64,000 nucleotides of DNA from an uncultured Paracoccaceae bacterium. GTDB lineage: Bacteria; Pseudomonadota; Alphaproteobacteria; Rhodobacterales; Rhodobacteraceae. The position numbers were made by a program, and so were the translations under genes. A model generated the notes under the pieces. It made no database searches. It was not told the DNA's origin and worked only from the letters and a program-made list of their open reading frames with translations. Location: the NCBI GenBank assembly GCA_947499715.1, contig CANMPL010000001.1, positions 310,001 through 374,000 of the forward strand. The letters are read 5' to 3'. This document shows, one piece after another, positions 9,421 through 17,477 of this stretch (position 1 is its first letter; each line of letters begins with the position of its first letter).

Positions 9421-9674
9421 GCCGCCAGCAGCGCGTCCAGTTTCCCGGCACGGTCAAGGGCGGCCATGTCGTCATAGCCACCGACATGTGTCCCGCCGAT
9501 AAAAATCTGCGGCACGGTGCGCCCGCCGTTGGCGCGTTGCATCATCGCCGCGCGTTTGTCGGGGTCGCGGGCCACATCGATTTCCTGAAAGGAAACACCC
9601 TTGGCCATCAGCAGTCGCTTGGCCATGTGGCAATAGCCGCAAGTGGGCGAGGTGTAGATTTCGACGGTCTGCAT
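9417..9674 (-). CDS. grxC: Glutaredoxin 3
   Basis: Small cytoplasmic dithiol glutaredoxin, 85 aa. The active site is CGYC (residues 11-14) instead of the CPYC of E. coli Grx3; this variant is common in alphaproteobacteria. The cis-Pro TVPQIFIGG and the GGYDD motif that bind glutathione are present near residues 58-75. I chose the ATG at 9674 (MQTVEIYTSP); a longer frame upstream would add residues unlike the family. It is coupled to the downstream amidase gene. Confidence 0.93.
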   Translation of the reverse strand: MQTVEIYTSPTCGYCHMAKRLLMAKGVSFQEIDVARDPDKRAAMMQRANGGRTVPQIFIGGTHVGGYDDMAALDRAGKLDALLAA

Positions 9675-9709
9675 AACGAGCATCCTTGGACAATTGGGTT
9701 GCCCCATAC

Positions 9710-10432
9710 TTAGGCGTCCTTGGCCACCCGCGCCAGTGTCAGCACACAGACCTGTGAGGCGCCCACGGATAGCGCGGCACAACTTGCTGCCGCCAAGGTC
9801 GCGCCAGAGGTCATGACGTCATCGACCACGACGACTTTACGCCCCTTGAGCAGGATTGCGCGGCGGGGGTTATCGGTAATCGCCTCTGCCAGGGCGGCAA
9901 AGCGGGCGTCGCGGTTATGGCCATCAAGCGGCTTGGTTTTGACCGGGCGCAGCAAGGCATCGGCGCAATGAGTGGCGCCGGTCAATTTGGCAATCTGCTT
10001 GGAAAGAAGGGCGGCCTGATTGTAGCGCCGTTTCAAAAGCCGCGACCAATGCAGCGGCACTGGCACAATCACAGGATCGTCTTGGAAGATGTCGCTTGCC
10101 CGTTGCGCCATCCATTGCGCCGCCGGAATCGCCAGATCAGTGCGGTCACCATGTTTAAGCGCCAGCACCAGACGACGACCCTTGTCCTTATAGACCAGCG
10201 CCGCACGCCCTTTGGCCCAGGGCCGCGCAATGGTCATGCAGTCATCGCATTGCAAATCTTCGCCGCCATCATCGCCCAGCAATGGCACGCCGCAACTGTT
10301 GCAAACGGTGCCTTGGATAAACTGCGTATCGCGCCAGCACGCGGCGCAAAGGCCATGTTCGGATTCAACCGCCGCCTCGCATCCCACACATTGCGGCGGG
10401 TAGATTGCGCGGATCACGCTTTGCAATGCCAT
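9710..10432 (-). CDS. ComF-family phosphoribosyltransferase-like protein
   Basis: 240 aa, the usual size of ComF/GntX proteins linked to DNA uptake and phosphoribosyl chemistry. The N-terminus has zinc-type cysteine pairs (CVGC, CAAC, CNSC, CDDC, residues ~16-65). The C-terminus has the PRPP-binding signature VVVVDDVMTSGAT near residue 200. It lies just upstream of grxC on the same strand and divergent from a methyltransferase gene. Its molecular role in alphaproteobacteria is not settled. Confidence 0.88.
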   Translation of the reverse strand: MALQSVIRAIYPPQCVGCEAAVESEHGLCAACWRDTQFIQGTVCNSCGVPLLGDDGGEDLQCDDCMTIARPWAKGRAALVYKDKGRRLVLALKHGDRTDLAIPAAQWMAQRASDIFQDDPVIVPVPLHWSRLLKRRYNQAALLSKQIAKLTGATHCADALLRPVKTKPLDGHNRDARFAALAEAITDNPRRAILLKGRKVVVVDDVMTSGATLAAASCAALSVGASQVCVLTLARVAKDA

Positions 10433-10445
10433 CGAAGCCTCCTAC

Positions 10446-11264
10446 ATGGGGCGGATGAATACGCCGCCCCGCCTAAGTGATCGCGACGCCCTTGTGGCGC
10501 ACCGCGTCCGTGCAAGCGCCAGCCCCGCGCTGTTTCTGCACGCATGGGTGGCGGATGAGGTTCAGGAAAGACTGCAAGAGGTTAACAGACCCTTTACAGA
10601 CGTGGCGATTGTAACGGCCTGGCCGCAGGTTTGGGCGGACCGCTTTCCGGGTGCCACAGTGGTCCCCGATGAAGAGGCGCTGGCGCTCAAGACGCAAAGC
10701 TTTGATCTGGTGATCCACGCGCTGGCCCTGCATTGGGCGAATGATCTGGTCGGGCAGTTGGTGCAATGTCGCCGGGCGCTGCGGCCGGATGGGCTATTTC
10801 TTGGGACACTCTTTGGCGGGCAGACCTTGCAGGAATTGCGCACGGTTCTGGCGCAGGCAGAGGCAGCGGTGACCGGTGGGCTATCGCCCCGGATCGCCCC
10901 GATGGCGGAAATCCGGGACTTGGGCGGGTTGCTGCAACGGGCGGGTTTTGCCCTACCGGTGGCGGATGCGGCAACGGTGCCGGTGGAATACGACAGCGCG
11001 TTGCACCTGATGCGCGACCTGCGGGCGATGGGCGAAACCAACGCGCTGACCGGGCGGCTGCGGGGCTTTACCCGCCGCGCCGTCATCACGCAGGCCGCGG
11101 CACTTTACCCCGACGACGGCATTGCGACGTTTGAGATTGTGACGCTGACGGGTTGGGCCCCGGCGGAGAACCAGCAACAGCCGCTGCGCCCCGGATCAGC
11201 CAAAACCCGGCTATCAGAGGCGCTGGGTGTGCCCGAAATCAATCCAAATTCATCCAAATCCTGA
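10446..11264 (+). CDS. SAM-dependent methyltransferase (BioC/NDUFAF5-like)
   Basis: 272 aa, Methyltransf_11 type. The fold is recognisable from FDLVIHALALHWANDL near residues 88-103 and a RRALRPDGLFLGTLFGG post-motif near 112-130, as in BioC and the mitochondrial assembly factor NDUFAF5. The glycine-rich SAM motif I is poorly conserved. The start may be this ATG or the one nine bases later. It lies 13 bases from divergent comF and runs into the hemH leader. Substrate unknown. Confidence 0.8.
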   Translation: MGRMNTPPRLSDRDALVAHRVRASASPALFLHAWVADEVQERLQEVNRPFTDVAIVTAWPQVWADRFPGATVVPDEEALALKTQSFDLVIHALALHWANDLVGQLVQCRRALRPDGLFLGTLFGGQTLQELRTVLAQAEAAVTGGLSPRIAPMAEIRDLGGLLQRAGFALPVADAATVPVEYDSALHLMRDLRAMGETNALTGRLRGFTRRAVITQAAALYPDDGIATFEIVTLTGWAPAENQQQPLRPGSAKTRLSEALGVPEINPNSSKS

Positions 11265-11322
11265 TGGGCGGCGTAAAGACTACAACTCCCCCCTTTGTCG
11301 GGGTATGGAACGGAGCATGACC

Positions 11323-12399
11323 ATGTTTGACGCGACCCAGCAAGAGCGCCCGGCCGTTTGCCCAATGCACGCCCCCGCGGACCACCCAGAGGTGAAGCCG
11401 GCGCGGATTGGTATCCTTGTGGCCAACCTTGGCACACCCGATGGCACCGACTATTGGTCGATGCGGCGTTATCTGAATGAATTTCTTTCGGACAAGCGGG
11501 TCGTGGATTATTCCGCATGGCTTTGGCAGCCGCTTTTGCAGCTGATCATCCTGACAAAGCGGCCCTTTTCATCGGGTGCCGCCTATAAATCCATCTGGAA
11601 CGAAGAGGCCGACGAAAGCCCCCTGCTGACCATCACCAAAGCGCAGACAGCGGCGATCAAAGCCAAGATGGTCGAACGCTACGGCGATGATGTGCGGGTT
11701 GATTTCTGTATGCGTTATGGCAACCCATCAACAAAATCGAAGGTGCGCCAGATGGTCGAGGATGGCTGCCAGAAGATCCTGTTCTTCCCGCTGTATCCGC
11801 ATTACGCGGGTGCGACCTCTGCCACGGCGAACGACCAGTTTTTCCGCGCCCTGATGGAGGAAAAGTGGCAGCCGATTACCCGCACGGTCGAGCCATATTA
11901 TGCGGATCCCGCCTATATCGACGCATTGGCGCAATCAATTGAGCGGGCCTATGCGGCGGCAGAGACGAAGCCAGAGAAATTGATTTGCAGCTACCATGGT
12001 GTGCCAGAGCGTTATCTGCGCGAGGGCGATCCCTATCACTGTCAGTGCCAGAAAACGACGCGGCTGCTGAAAGAGCGGTTGGGTTGGGATGACACCCAGA
12101 TCGTGACCACCTTCCAAAGCCGCTTTGGCCCCGAAGAATGGCTCAAGCCCTATACGGTGCAAGAAGTCGCAAGGCTGGCCGAAGAAGACGGCATCAAGAA
12201 CATCGCCGTCTGCGCGCCTGCCTTCTCAGCCGATTGCATTGAGACGCTGGAAGAGATCAACGAAGAGATCAAAGAAAGCTTTGAAGAGGCGGGCGGCGAG
12301 CATTTCACCTATATCCCCTGCCTCAACGACGATCCCGCCCATATCGACGCGCTATGCGGCGTGATTGATCGTAATCTGGCCGGGTGGACCAAGGGCTAA
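11323..12399 (+). CDS. hemH: Ferrochelatase
   Basis: Inserts ferrous iron into protoporphyrin IX, the last step of protohaem synthesis; 358 aa with the chosen start. Family landmarks: GILVANLGTP near the N-terminus, FPLYPHYAGAT near residue 155, the catalytic His in SYHGVPERY near residue 223, and the signature DCIETLEEI near residue 305. The ATG at 11323 has GGAG seven bases upstream; the ATG at 11317 is too close to it. The 3' end overlaps the convergent DeoR gene by four bases. Two ATCCAAAT repeats precede it (11242-11259). Confidence 0.95.
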   Translation: MFDATQQERPAVCPMHAPADHPEVKPARIGILVANLGTPDGTDYWSMRRYLNEFLSDKRVVDYSAWLWQPLLQLIILTKRPFSSGAAYKSIWNEEADESPLLTITKAQTAAIKAKMVERYGDDVRVDFCMRYGNPSTKSKVRQMVEDGCQKILFFPLYPHYAGATSATANDQFFRALMEEKWQPITRTVEPYYADPAYIDALAQSIERAYAAAETKPEKLICSYHGVPERYLREGDPYHCQCQKTTRLLKERLGWDDTQIVTTFQSRFGPEEWLKPYTVQEVARLAEEDGIKNIAVCAPAFSADCIETLEEINEEIKESFEEAGGEHFTYIPCLNDDPAHIDALCGVIDRNLAGWTKG

Positions 12400-13139
12400 T
12401 CAGCCGCCAGAACCGACACGCCGCTGTCTACAAATGGGATAAGTTCCGGCTGGTCCAGCGCGATCAGCCTGTGCACACGGTCCAGCCGCAGGATTGGAAA
12501 TGGCGCTGTCGTGCCAAGCTTTTCACCCGTCACAGCAATCGCGGTGCGATCACTGAAGGCGGCCATTGTGGCTTTGACCTCAGCCTCGCCCGCGTCGAAA
12601 CCGGTCACGCCAACAGTTGGGTCGAGGCCACAAGTCCCCAAGAACAGCCAGTCAGCTTGCAGCGTCGCAGTGGCGGCCCGCGTTTCAGGGCCAAGACAGG
12701 CACCAAGGTCGGGGTGGTAATGCCCGCCCAGCACGATCAATCGCAGATCCGCCCGACCCGTCAGGATTTGCGCGATGTCAGGGGCATTGGTGGCGACGGT
12801 CAGGTTCATATTGACAGGCAAGGCACGGGCAATAGCGGTGTTGGTGCTACCTGCGTCGATCATCACGGTTTGCCCCGGTTGCAACAGGGTCACGGCAGCG
12901 CGCGCAAGGCGTTGCTTTTCGTCTGCCAGATGATCGTGCCGGTCCGTCAAACCCCCAGCAGAGGGGGCTACCGCGCCACCATAGACCCGTTGACACAGGC
13001 CCGCCGATGCCATCTGTCGCAGATCACGGCGGATCGTATCCTCTGACAAATCAAAGCGCTGCGCCAGATCGCGGGCCACCACGCGCCCGGCGCGGGACAA
13101 TTCGTTCTGGATGATCTGTTTGCGCTGGGCGGTCAGCAT
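12396..13139 (-). CDS. DeoR/GlpR-family transcriptional repressor
   Basis: 247 aa. The N-terminal winged helix is typical: QRKQIIQNEL, then VVARDLAQRFDLSEDTIRRDLRQM near residues 18-45. It is followed by a DeoRC sugar-phosphate sensor domain with the VMIDAGSTNTAIA motif near residue 95. The start at 13139 is preceded by AAAGGA; an upstream extension lacks one. Regulators of this family bind phosphorylated sugars or nucleosides. It is divergent from an MFS gene across an 83-bp gap with a clear palindrome, so it probably controls that gene and itself. Confidence 0.9.
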   Translation of the reverse strand: MLTAQRKQIIQNELSRAGRVVARDLAQRFDLSEDTIRRDLRQMASAGLCQRVYGGAVAPSAGGLTDRHDHLADEKQRLARAAVTLLQPGQTVMIDAGSTNTAIARALPVNMNLTVATNAPDIAQILTGRADLRLIVLGGHYHPDLGACLGPETRAATATLQADWLFLGTCGLDPTVGVTGFDAGEAEVKATMAAFSDRTAIAVTGEKLGTTAPFPILRLDRVHRLIALDQPELIPFVDSGVSVLAAD

Positions 13140-13169
13140 GTCGGGTCCTTTGTGATGCAGAAAGACTGT

Positions 13170-13197
13170 TGCACGTTTTGCACGTTTATGCAAGTTG
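13170..13197. promoter_or_regulatory. Candidate DeoR operator between regulator and MFS genes
   Basis: TGCACGTTT occurs twice in a row (13170-13178, 13179-13187), followed by TGCAAGTT at 13189. Within this, TTGCA (13178-13182) and TGCAA (13189-13193) form a 16-bp palindrome with a six-base centre. It lies in the middle of the divergent gap, where a repressor could shut off both genes. Assignment to the neighbouring DeoR protein is inferred. Confidence 0.5.
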
Positions 13198-13222
13198 TTA
13201 CATAATTACCAAGGATTCTTCC

Positions 13223-14380
13223 ATGTCGTTTTCATCCCGCCTTGCCCCGCACCAGCGCGTTTTCGCGTCCTTTGCCGTTTACGCCTTTGGGCTGGGACAG
13301 ATCTATCCGCGCCTGCCGGACGTCAAGGCGGCCATGGGGATCGAGGAAGGGGCCTTGGGGCTGGCGCTGATCGGTGCAGCGCTTGGGACATTGATTGCAC
13401 TGACCTTTGGCGCGCCCTTGGTTGAACGGTTGGGCCACCGCAAGACGGTGCTTTGGCTGACGCCGGCCCTATCGGTCTTTTTCGCCATCGCGATCTTTGC
13501 GTCAGGGCCTTTGGGGCTGTTCCTATTGCTGATCCCGGCGGGTCTGACCATCGGGGCGCTGGAAATTGTCATCAACGTGGAAGCGGACCGGACAGAGGCC
13601 TTACTGGGGCGTCGGATCATGAACCGGTCACATGCATTCTGGAGCATTGGGTTCTTTGGTGCAGGCATCTTTGGCGCGCTGATGATCCGGCTGGGCCTGT
13701 CGCCGCAAATGCATTTGGCCTTGGTTGTGCCGCTGGTCACCGCGGCCACATGGCTATGCCTGTCAGACTTTCAGCCCGCCGCCAAACGCGGGACCGACAC
13801 CAGCGACGACAGCCCGCTGTTTGCCCGCCCGTCGCTGGCCATTCTGGTGCTTGTCGGCATCTCAATCTCGGCCATGGTGATGGAGGGCGCGTCAATCGAC
13901 TGGTCCGCGATCTATATGATCGAGGTCTTTGCCACGGCCCCCTTTATGGGCGGCCTTGCGGTTGCGGCGGCGGCCCTTTCGCAAGCGATTGTGCGCTATT
14001 TCGCGGATGGTTTTGTGGACCGCTACAACCCGGTGCGCGTCGCGCGCGCTATGCAATCAATGATGGCGCTGGGCGTGATCATCGTGTTTTTCGCCACTGG
14101 CCCGCTGATGGCGCTGGTCGGGTTTGGATTTCTGGGCGCGGGCACCAGTGTGATGTTCCCGCTGACCATGTCGGCGGCGGCCCAGCGCGATGACCGGTCT
14201 GCCGCGATCAACGTGGCCGCCTTGGCGCAGTTTTCGTTCATCGCATTCCTGCTGGGGCCACCGCTGCTTGGCTTTGTGGCAGAGCATTTTGGATTGCGCT
14301 GGACCTTTGGTATCGGCCTGCCGCTGATCTTGATGAGCATGGCGCTGTCGGGCGCATTGGCCCCAAAGACGAAACCTTAG
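13223..14380 (+). CDS. MFS transporter (YbjJ-like)
   Basis: Inner-membrane carrier, 385 aa with about twelve hydrophobic segments. The family loop between segments 2 and 3 is GAPLVERLGHRKTV near residue 70, and MNRSHAFWSIGFFGAG near residue 135 resembles the YbjJ/fucose-permease branch. The ATG at 13223 has AAGGA seven bases upstream. It faces the DeoR repressor across a likely operator, so a sugar or nucleoside-related substrate is plausible but not shown. Its end overlaps the convergent L,D-transpeptidase gene by four bases. Confidence 0.87.
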   Translation: MSFSSRLAPHQRVFASFAVYAFGLGQIYPRLPDVKAAMGIEEGALGLALIGAALGTLIALTFGAPLVERLGHRKTVLWLTPALSVFFAIAIFASGPLGLFLLLIPAGLTIGALEIVINVEADRTEALLGRRIMNRSHAFWSIGFFGAGIFGALMIRLGLSPQMHLALVVPLVTAATWLCLSDFQPAAKRGTDTSDDSPLFARPSLAILVLVGISISAMVMEGASIDWSAIYMIEVFATAPFMGGLAVAAAALSQAIVRYFADGFVDRYNPVRVARAMQSMMALGVIIVFFATGPLMALVGFGFLGAGTSVMFPLTMSAAAQRDDRSAAINVAALAQFSFIAFLLGPPLLGFVAEHFGLRWTFGIGLPLILMSMALSGALAPKTKP

Positions 14381-14967
14381 ATCAACAGAACCTGCGTGCC
14401 GACGCCTGTCATCGCAAACAGCTCTGCGATGTGTTCGTTGTAAAGCCCGATGCAGCCGTTCGACGACCGCCGCCCGATCTTGCGCGTGTCATGCGTGCCG
14501 TGGATCCGGTAATACTGCCAAGATAGGTAAAGCGCGTGGGTTCCCAGGGGGTTATCTGGACCGGGGCCGATGAATTCAGGCCATTCAGGGTTGCGTTCGC
14601 GCATCGACGGGGTCGGCCGCCAAGACGGGCCTTCGACTTTGCGGACCACTTCGGTGCGCCCTTTGCGTGTCAGATCCTCGGTCAGCGGCACCGATGTTGG
14701 GTAAAGCTTGTAGATCGACTGATCAGCGGACCAAAAGTGCAAAGCGCGGCTTTGCAGATCGACCAAGACAGCACCGCCATTGAGGTTGTTGAAATAGGGC
14801 TGCCAATCCAGCGAACGAAAGCTGGACACATTGCGCTGCACCGCGCCAGAGATATCGCGTTCGACTTCGGTGCTATTTGCGGTTTGCGCCACGGCGCCAG
14901 TGCCCACAACAGCAGCAGAGGCCGCTAAAAAGCCGCGTCGCGACAGGTTTTTCTTTTGCTCGTTCAT
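14377..14967 (-). CDS. Tat-exported L,D-transpeptidase (YkuD family)
   Basis: Periplasmic peptidoglycan-modifying enzyme, 196 aa. It starts with a twin-arginine signal (LSRRGFLAAS near residues 8-17, then an Ala-rich stretch). The catalytic region is present: IHGTHD near residue 157 and the Cys motif RSSNGCIGLYNEHI near 173. Such enzymes make 3-3 cross-links or attach lipoproteins to murein. It lies close to a CAP-domain lipoprotein gene and a second YkuD gene, forming an envelope cluster. Confidence 0.9.
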   Translation of the reverse strand: MNEQKKNLSRRGFLAASAAVVGTGAVAQTANSTEVERDISGAVQRNVSSFRSLDWQPYFNNLNGGAVLVDLQSRALHFWSADQSIYKLYPTSVPLTEDLTRKGRTEVVRKVEGPSWRPTPSMRERNPEWPEFIGPGPDNPLGTHALYLSWQYYRIHGTHDTRKIGRRSSNGCIGLYNEHIAELFAMTGVGTQVLLI

Positions 14968-15132
14968 CTCTCAACCCTTTTTAAGCGGATTTCGGTTTTG
15001 CCGTTATCTAAGCACTTGCCCCGGCCCTCGCAAATCAAAGATACGTCAGAACGGCAGGCCATTGCCGATGTGTGTTTGATGTGCCGCGCCCAAAGGGCTA
15101 AGAAAAGCAAAACGTAAAGGTGGATTGAGGCA

Positions 15133-15708
15133 ATGTTGCGACGTCAGATGTTACTGAGTTTGGGTGCGCTGGGTTTGGCCGCTTGTTCAGGTGGGACAAC
15201 GGGCCGAATTGGTGCTGATGGTTTGCCCTTGCCGCAGGTCTACAACATTGGGCCCGAGGATACCGACGACATTCAGTTTCGGATGCTTGATAGCGTGAAC
15301 ACGCTACGCGGTGCGGCAGGTGTGCCACCGGTCGCGCTGGATAGTCAACTGAACGCTGCCGCCGCCACCCATTCCCGCGATATGTCGATCCAGAACCGGC
15401 CCTGGCTGTTTGGATCTGACGGGTCATCGCCGCTGGACCGTGCCCGCCGTGTCGGGTTCCAGGGCCGGGTGACGGGGGAAAACATCTCTGAAAGCTATGA
15501 GACAGAGCTTGAGACTTTGGCCGCATGGATGCGCCAACCCGATACCCGCGCCGTGGTGCTGGATGCCAACGCGCGCCGGATGGGCATCGCGTGGTTTCAG
15601 GAACCGGCGGGCAAACTGTGGTGGACGATGACGATGGGCAGCGACCCGGCGGCAATTCAGCCGATCCCCTCGGCCAGCCCGATCACAACGGCGGCGATCA
15701 CAAACTAG
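15133..15708 (+). CDS. CAP (SCP/PR1)-domain lipoprotein
   Basis: 191 aa. The N-terminus has an Arg pair, a hydrophobic stretch and a lipobox (LAAC, Cys19), so membrane attachment by lipid is expected. The rest is a bacterial CAP domain: LDSQLNAAAATHSRDM near residue 75, GENISESY near 117, and the C-terminal RRMGIAWF near 150. Bacterial CAP proteins are poorly understood. GAGG precedes the ATG. It is divergent from one YkuD gene and convergent with another (four-base overlap). Confidence 0.87.
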   Translation: MLRRQMLLSLGALGLAACSGGTTGRIGADGLPLPQVYNIGPEDTDDIQFRMLDSVNTLRGAAGVPPVALDSQLNAAAATHSRDMSIQNRPWLFGSDGSSPLDRARRVGFQGRVTGENISESYETELETLAAWMRQPDTRAVVLDANARRMGIAWFQEPAGKLWWTMTMGSDPAAIQPIPSASPITTAAITN

Positions 15709-16205
15709 GGGTAGATGTAGACGGGGGTGCCGTTTTTCACCATCGCATACATATCTTCCATCTCTTCATTGGTCACGGCGATGCAGCCCCATGTCCAGTC
15801 GCTTTCGCCGACGTATTCATCCGGCGTGCCATGAAAAAAGATGTCGCCACCGGGGCTCTTGCCCATGGCGCGAGCCTTGGCGATGTCATTGGCGTTTGGA
15901 TAGGAAATGCCCAGCGACAGATGGAACCGGCTGGCGGGATTGCGGCGATTGATCCGATAGGCCCCTTCGGGGGTGCGGCCATCGCCTTCGATTTCCTTGT
16001 GGCCCTCGGGGGCAAAACCTAGCTGGAATTCATACGCTTTCAGCTGTGTGTCATTGTGCAAAAGCTGCATGACGCGGGCATTCTTGAACACCTGAATGCG
16101 CGTGACCTCTGGCCCATTGTAGCGTTTGAATTTCGACGGTGTGCAGGCGGTAACAAGCGCCGCAAGAGCACCCATGATCGCTGTTCGTCTGGTTAGGATT
16201 TTCAC
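15705..16205 (-). CDS. L,D-transpeptidase lipoprotein (YkuD family)
   Basis: 166 aa. It has an N-terminal signal with Arg pair and lipobox (VTAC, Cys21), then a YkuD domain. Catalytic landmarks are FFHGTPDEYVG near residue 125 and the Cys motif DWTWGCIAVTNEEM near 140, of the YafK/ErfK-like type. The start is GTG. It is probably an envelope enzyme acting on peptidoglycan. It follows the RNA methyltransferase gene on the same strand after 72 bases; whether they share a transcript is unclear. Confidence 0.87.
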   Translation of the reverse strand: MKILTRRTAIMGALAALVTACTPSKFKRYNGPEVTRIQVFKNARVMQLLHNDTQLKAYEFQLGFAPEGHKEIEGDGRTPEGAYRINRRNPASRFHLSLGISYPNANDIAKARAMGKSPGGDIFFHGTPDEYVGESDWTWGCIAVTNEEMEDMYAMVKNGTPVYIYP

Positions 16206-16277
16206 TGCCCGGTCCCCGGTCTATTGCCGACTTTGACCGAGCCATACACTATTTTTTCTGACGCAGATAGCGGGGTC

Positions 16278-17477
16278 TCACGGACGCGTGAACTGTGCCG
16301 CAACCTCGACATGGGCGGACCAACGGAACTGGTCCACAACCTGCACCCAGTTCAGGTGATATCCCGCTGTTGTTAGCGCCGCGGCGTCGCGGGCAAAGGT
16401 GACGGGGTTACAGGACACCATAGCGATCGCCGGAACCTCGGACTGCGCCAAAGTGGCGGTCTGCGCTTCTGCCCCGGCGCGGGGCGGGTCGATCACGACA
16501 GCTTCAACATGCCGGAATTCATCCGGTTCAAGCGGGCGGCGGAACAGATCGCGCGTCTCGGTCGTGACCTTCTTAAGGCCCGTCGCCCCGCGCCAGCCCC
16601 GGTCGAGCGCGGTCATCATCGCGCTGTCACCTTCGACGCCATGCATTTCTGCCTGCGTGGCAAGCGGCAGGGTGAACGTCCCACAGCCTGCGAAAAGGTC
16701 GGTGATCCGGCTGGCCTTGCCCACGGCGTTCTTGACCGCCAGCAGCAATGCGGCTTCGCCGTCGGCGGTGGCTTGCAAGAAGGCGCCAGGCGGCGGTGTG
16801 ACCTGTGCTGTGCCAAAAGTCTGGAACGGCGGGTGCAGGGTCACGACCGGTTCGTCGGCCCATGTCAGACGCGCGATTGGCTTGCCTTGGGCAAATGCCG
16901 CCAGCTCAACGCGCAACTGCGGCGTCAGCGGTAGATCTGTGCCGATGTGAATATCCGCGCCTGCCGCACTTTCGGTGACGGTCAACGCGATCTCGGCCTT
17001 GCGCGAGGCTGCGATGACCGTCAGCTGTTCCAGCTGAGGGAAAAGCGCTGTCAGACCGGGCGTCAGCAATTGGCAATCAGGCACGGGGATCAGCGTATCC
17101 GACCCGCGCCCGTGAAAGCCCACCATCGCGCCCTTTTTGGTGCGCTTACCGGCCAGTTTTGCCCGACGGCGCGACTGCGGCGGGGAGGTGTGCAGCGGCA
17201 GAAAATCAGGTGTCAGCCCATGGGCGGACAATGCCTTTTGCACGATGCCCAGCTTCCATTCGGCCACGAAATCATCCGTCGCGTGCTGCATCGCGCAGCC
17301 ACCGCAGCTTTTGAAGTGGCGGCAGGGGGCCGCGACCCGGCTGGTCGACGGTGTCAAAACCCGCGCCCCGTCATCGGTCAGTTCAATCACCTCACCGGGC
17401 AGAACGCGCGGCACGAAATCGCCCGCATCGGTGCGGCCCACGCCAAGATGGGTCAGGCTTTCGACGGTCACAGACAT
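16278..17477 (-). CDS. 23S rRNA (uracil-C5)-methyltransferase-like (RlmD/TrmA family)
   Basis: 399 aa. Domains in order: an N-terminal TRAM-like segment (residues 1-45, shortened), an iron-sulfur cluster region with CRHFKSCGGC near 52-61 and a fourth Cys in PVPDCQLL, and a SAM-methyltransferase domain with DLFAGCGTFTLPLA near 265. The catalytic-Cys motif SCNPVTFARD lies near 352, with DPPRAGAE before it. The target (which uridine, rRNA or tRNA) cannot be fixed from sequence. It abuts the downstream end of two ABC exporter genes. Confidence 0.88.
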   Translation of the reverse strand: MSVTVESLTHLGVGRTDAGDFVPRVLPGEVIELTDDGARVLTPSTSRVAAPCRHFKSCGGCAMQHATDDFVAEWKLGIVQKALSAHGLTPDFLPLHTSPPQSRRRAKLAGKRTKKGAMVGFHGRGSDTLIPVPDCQLLTPGLTALFPQLEQLTVIAASRKAEIALTVTESAAGADIHIGTDLPLTPQLRVELAAFAQGKPIARLTWADEPVVTLHPPFQTFGTAQVTPPPGAFLQATADGEAALLLAVKNAVGKASRITDLFAGCGTFTLPLATQAEMHGVEGDSAMMTALDRGWRGATGLKKVTTETRDLFRRPLEPDEFRHVEAVVIDPPRAGAEAQTATLAQSEVPAIAMVSCNPVTFARDAAALTTAGYHLNWVQVVDQFRWSAHVEVAAQFTRP

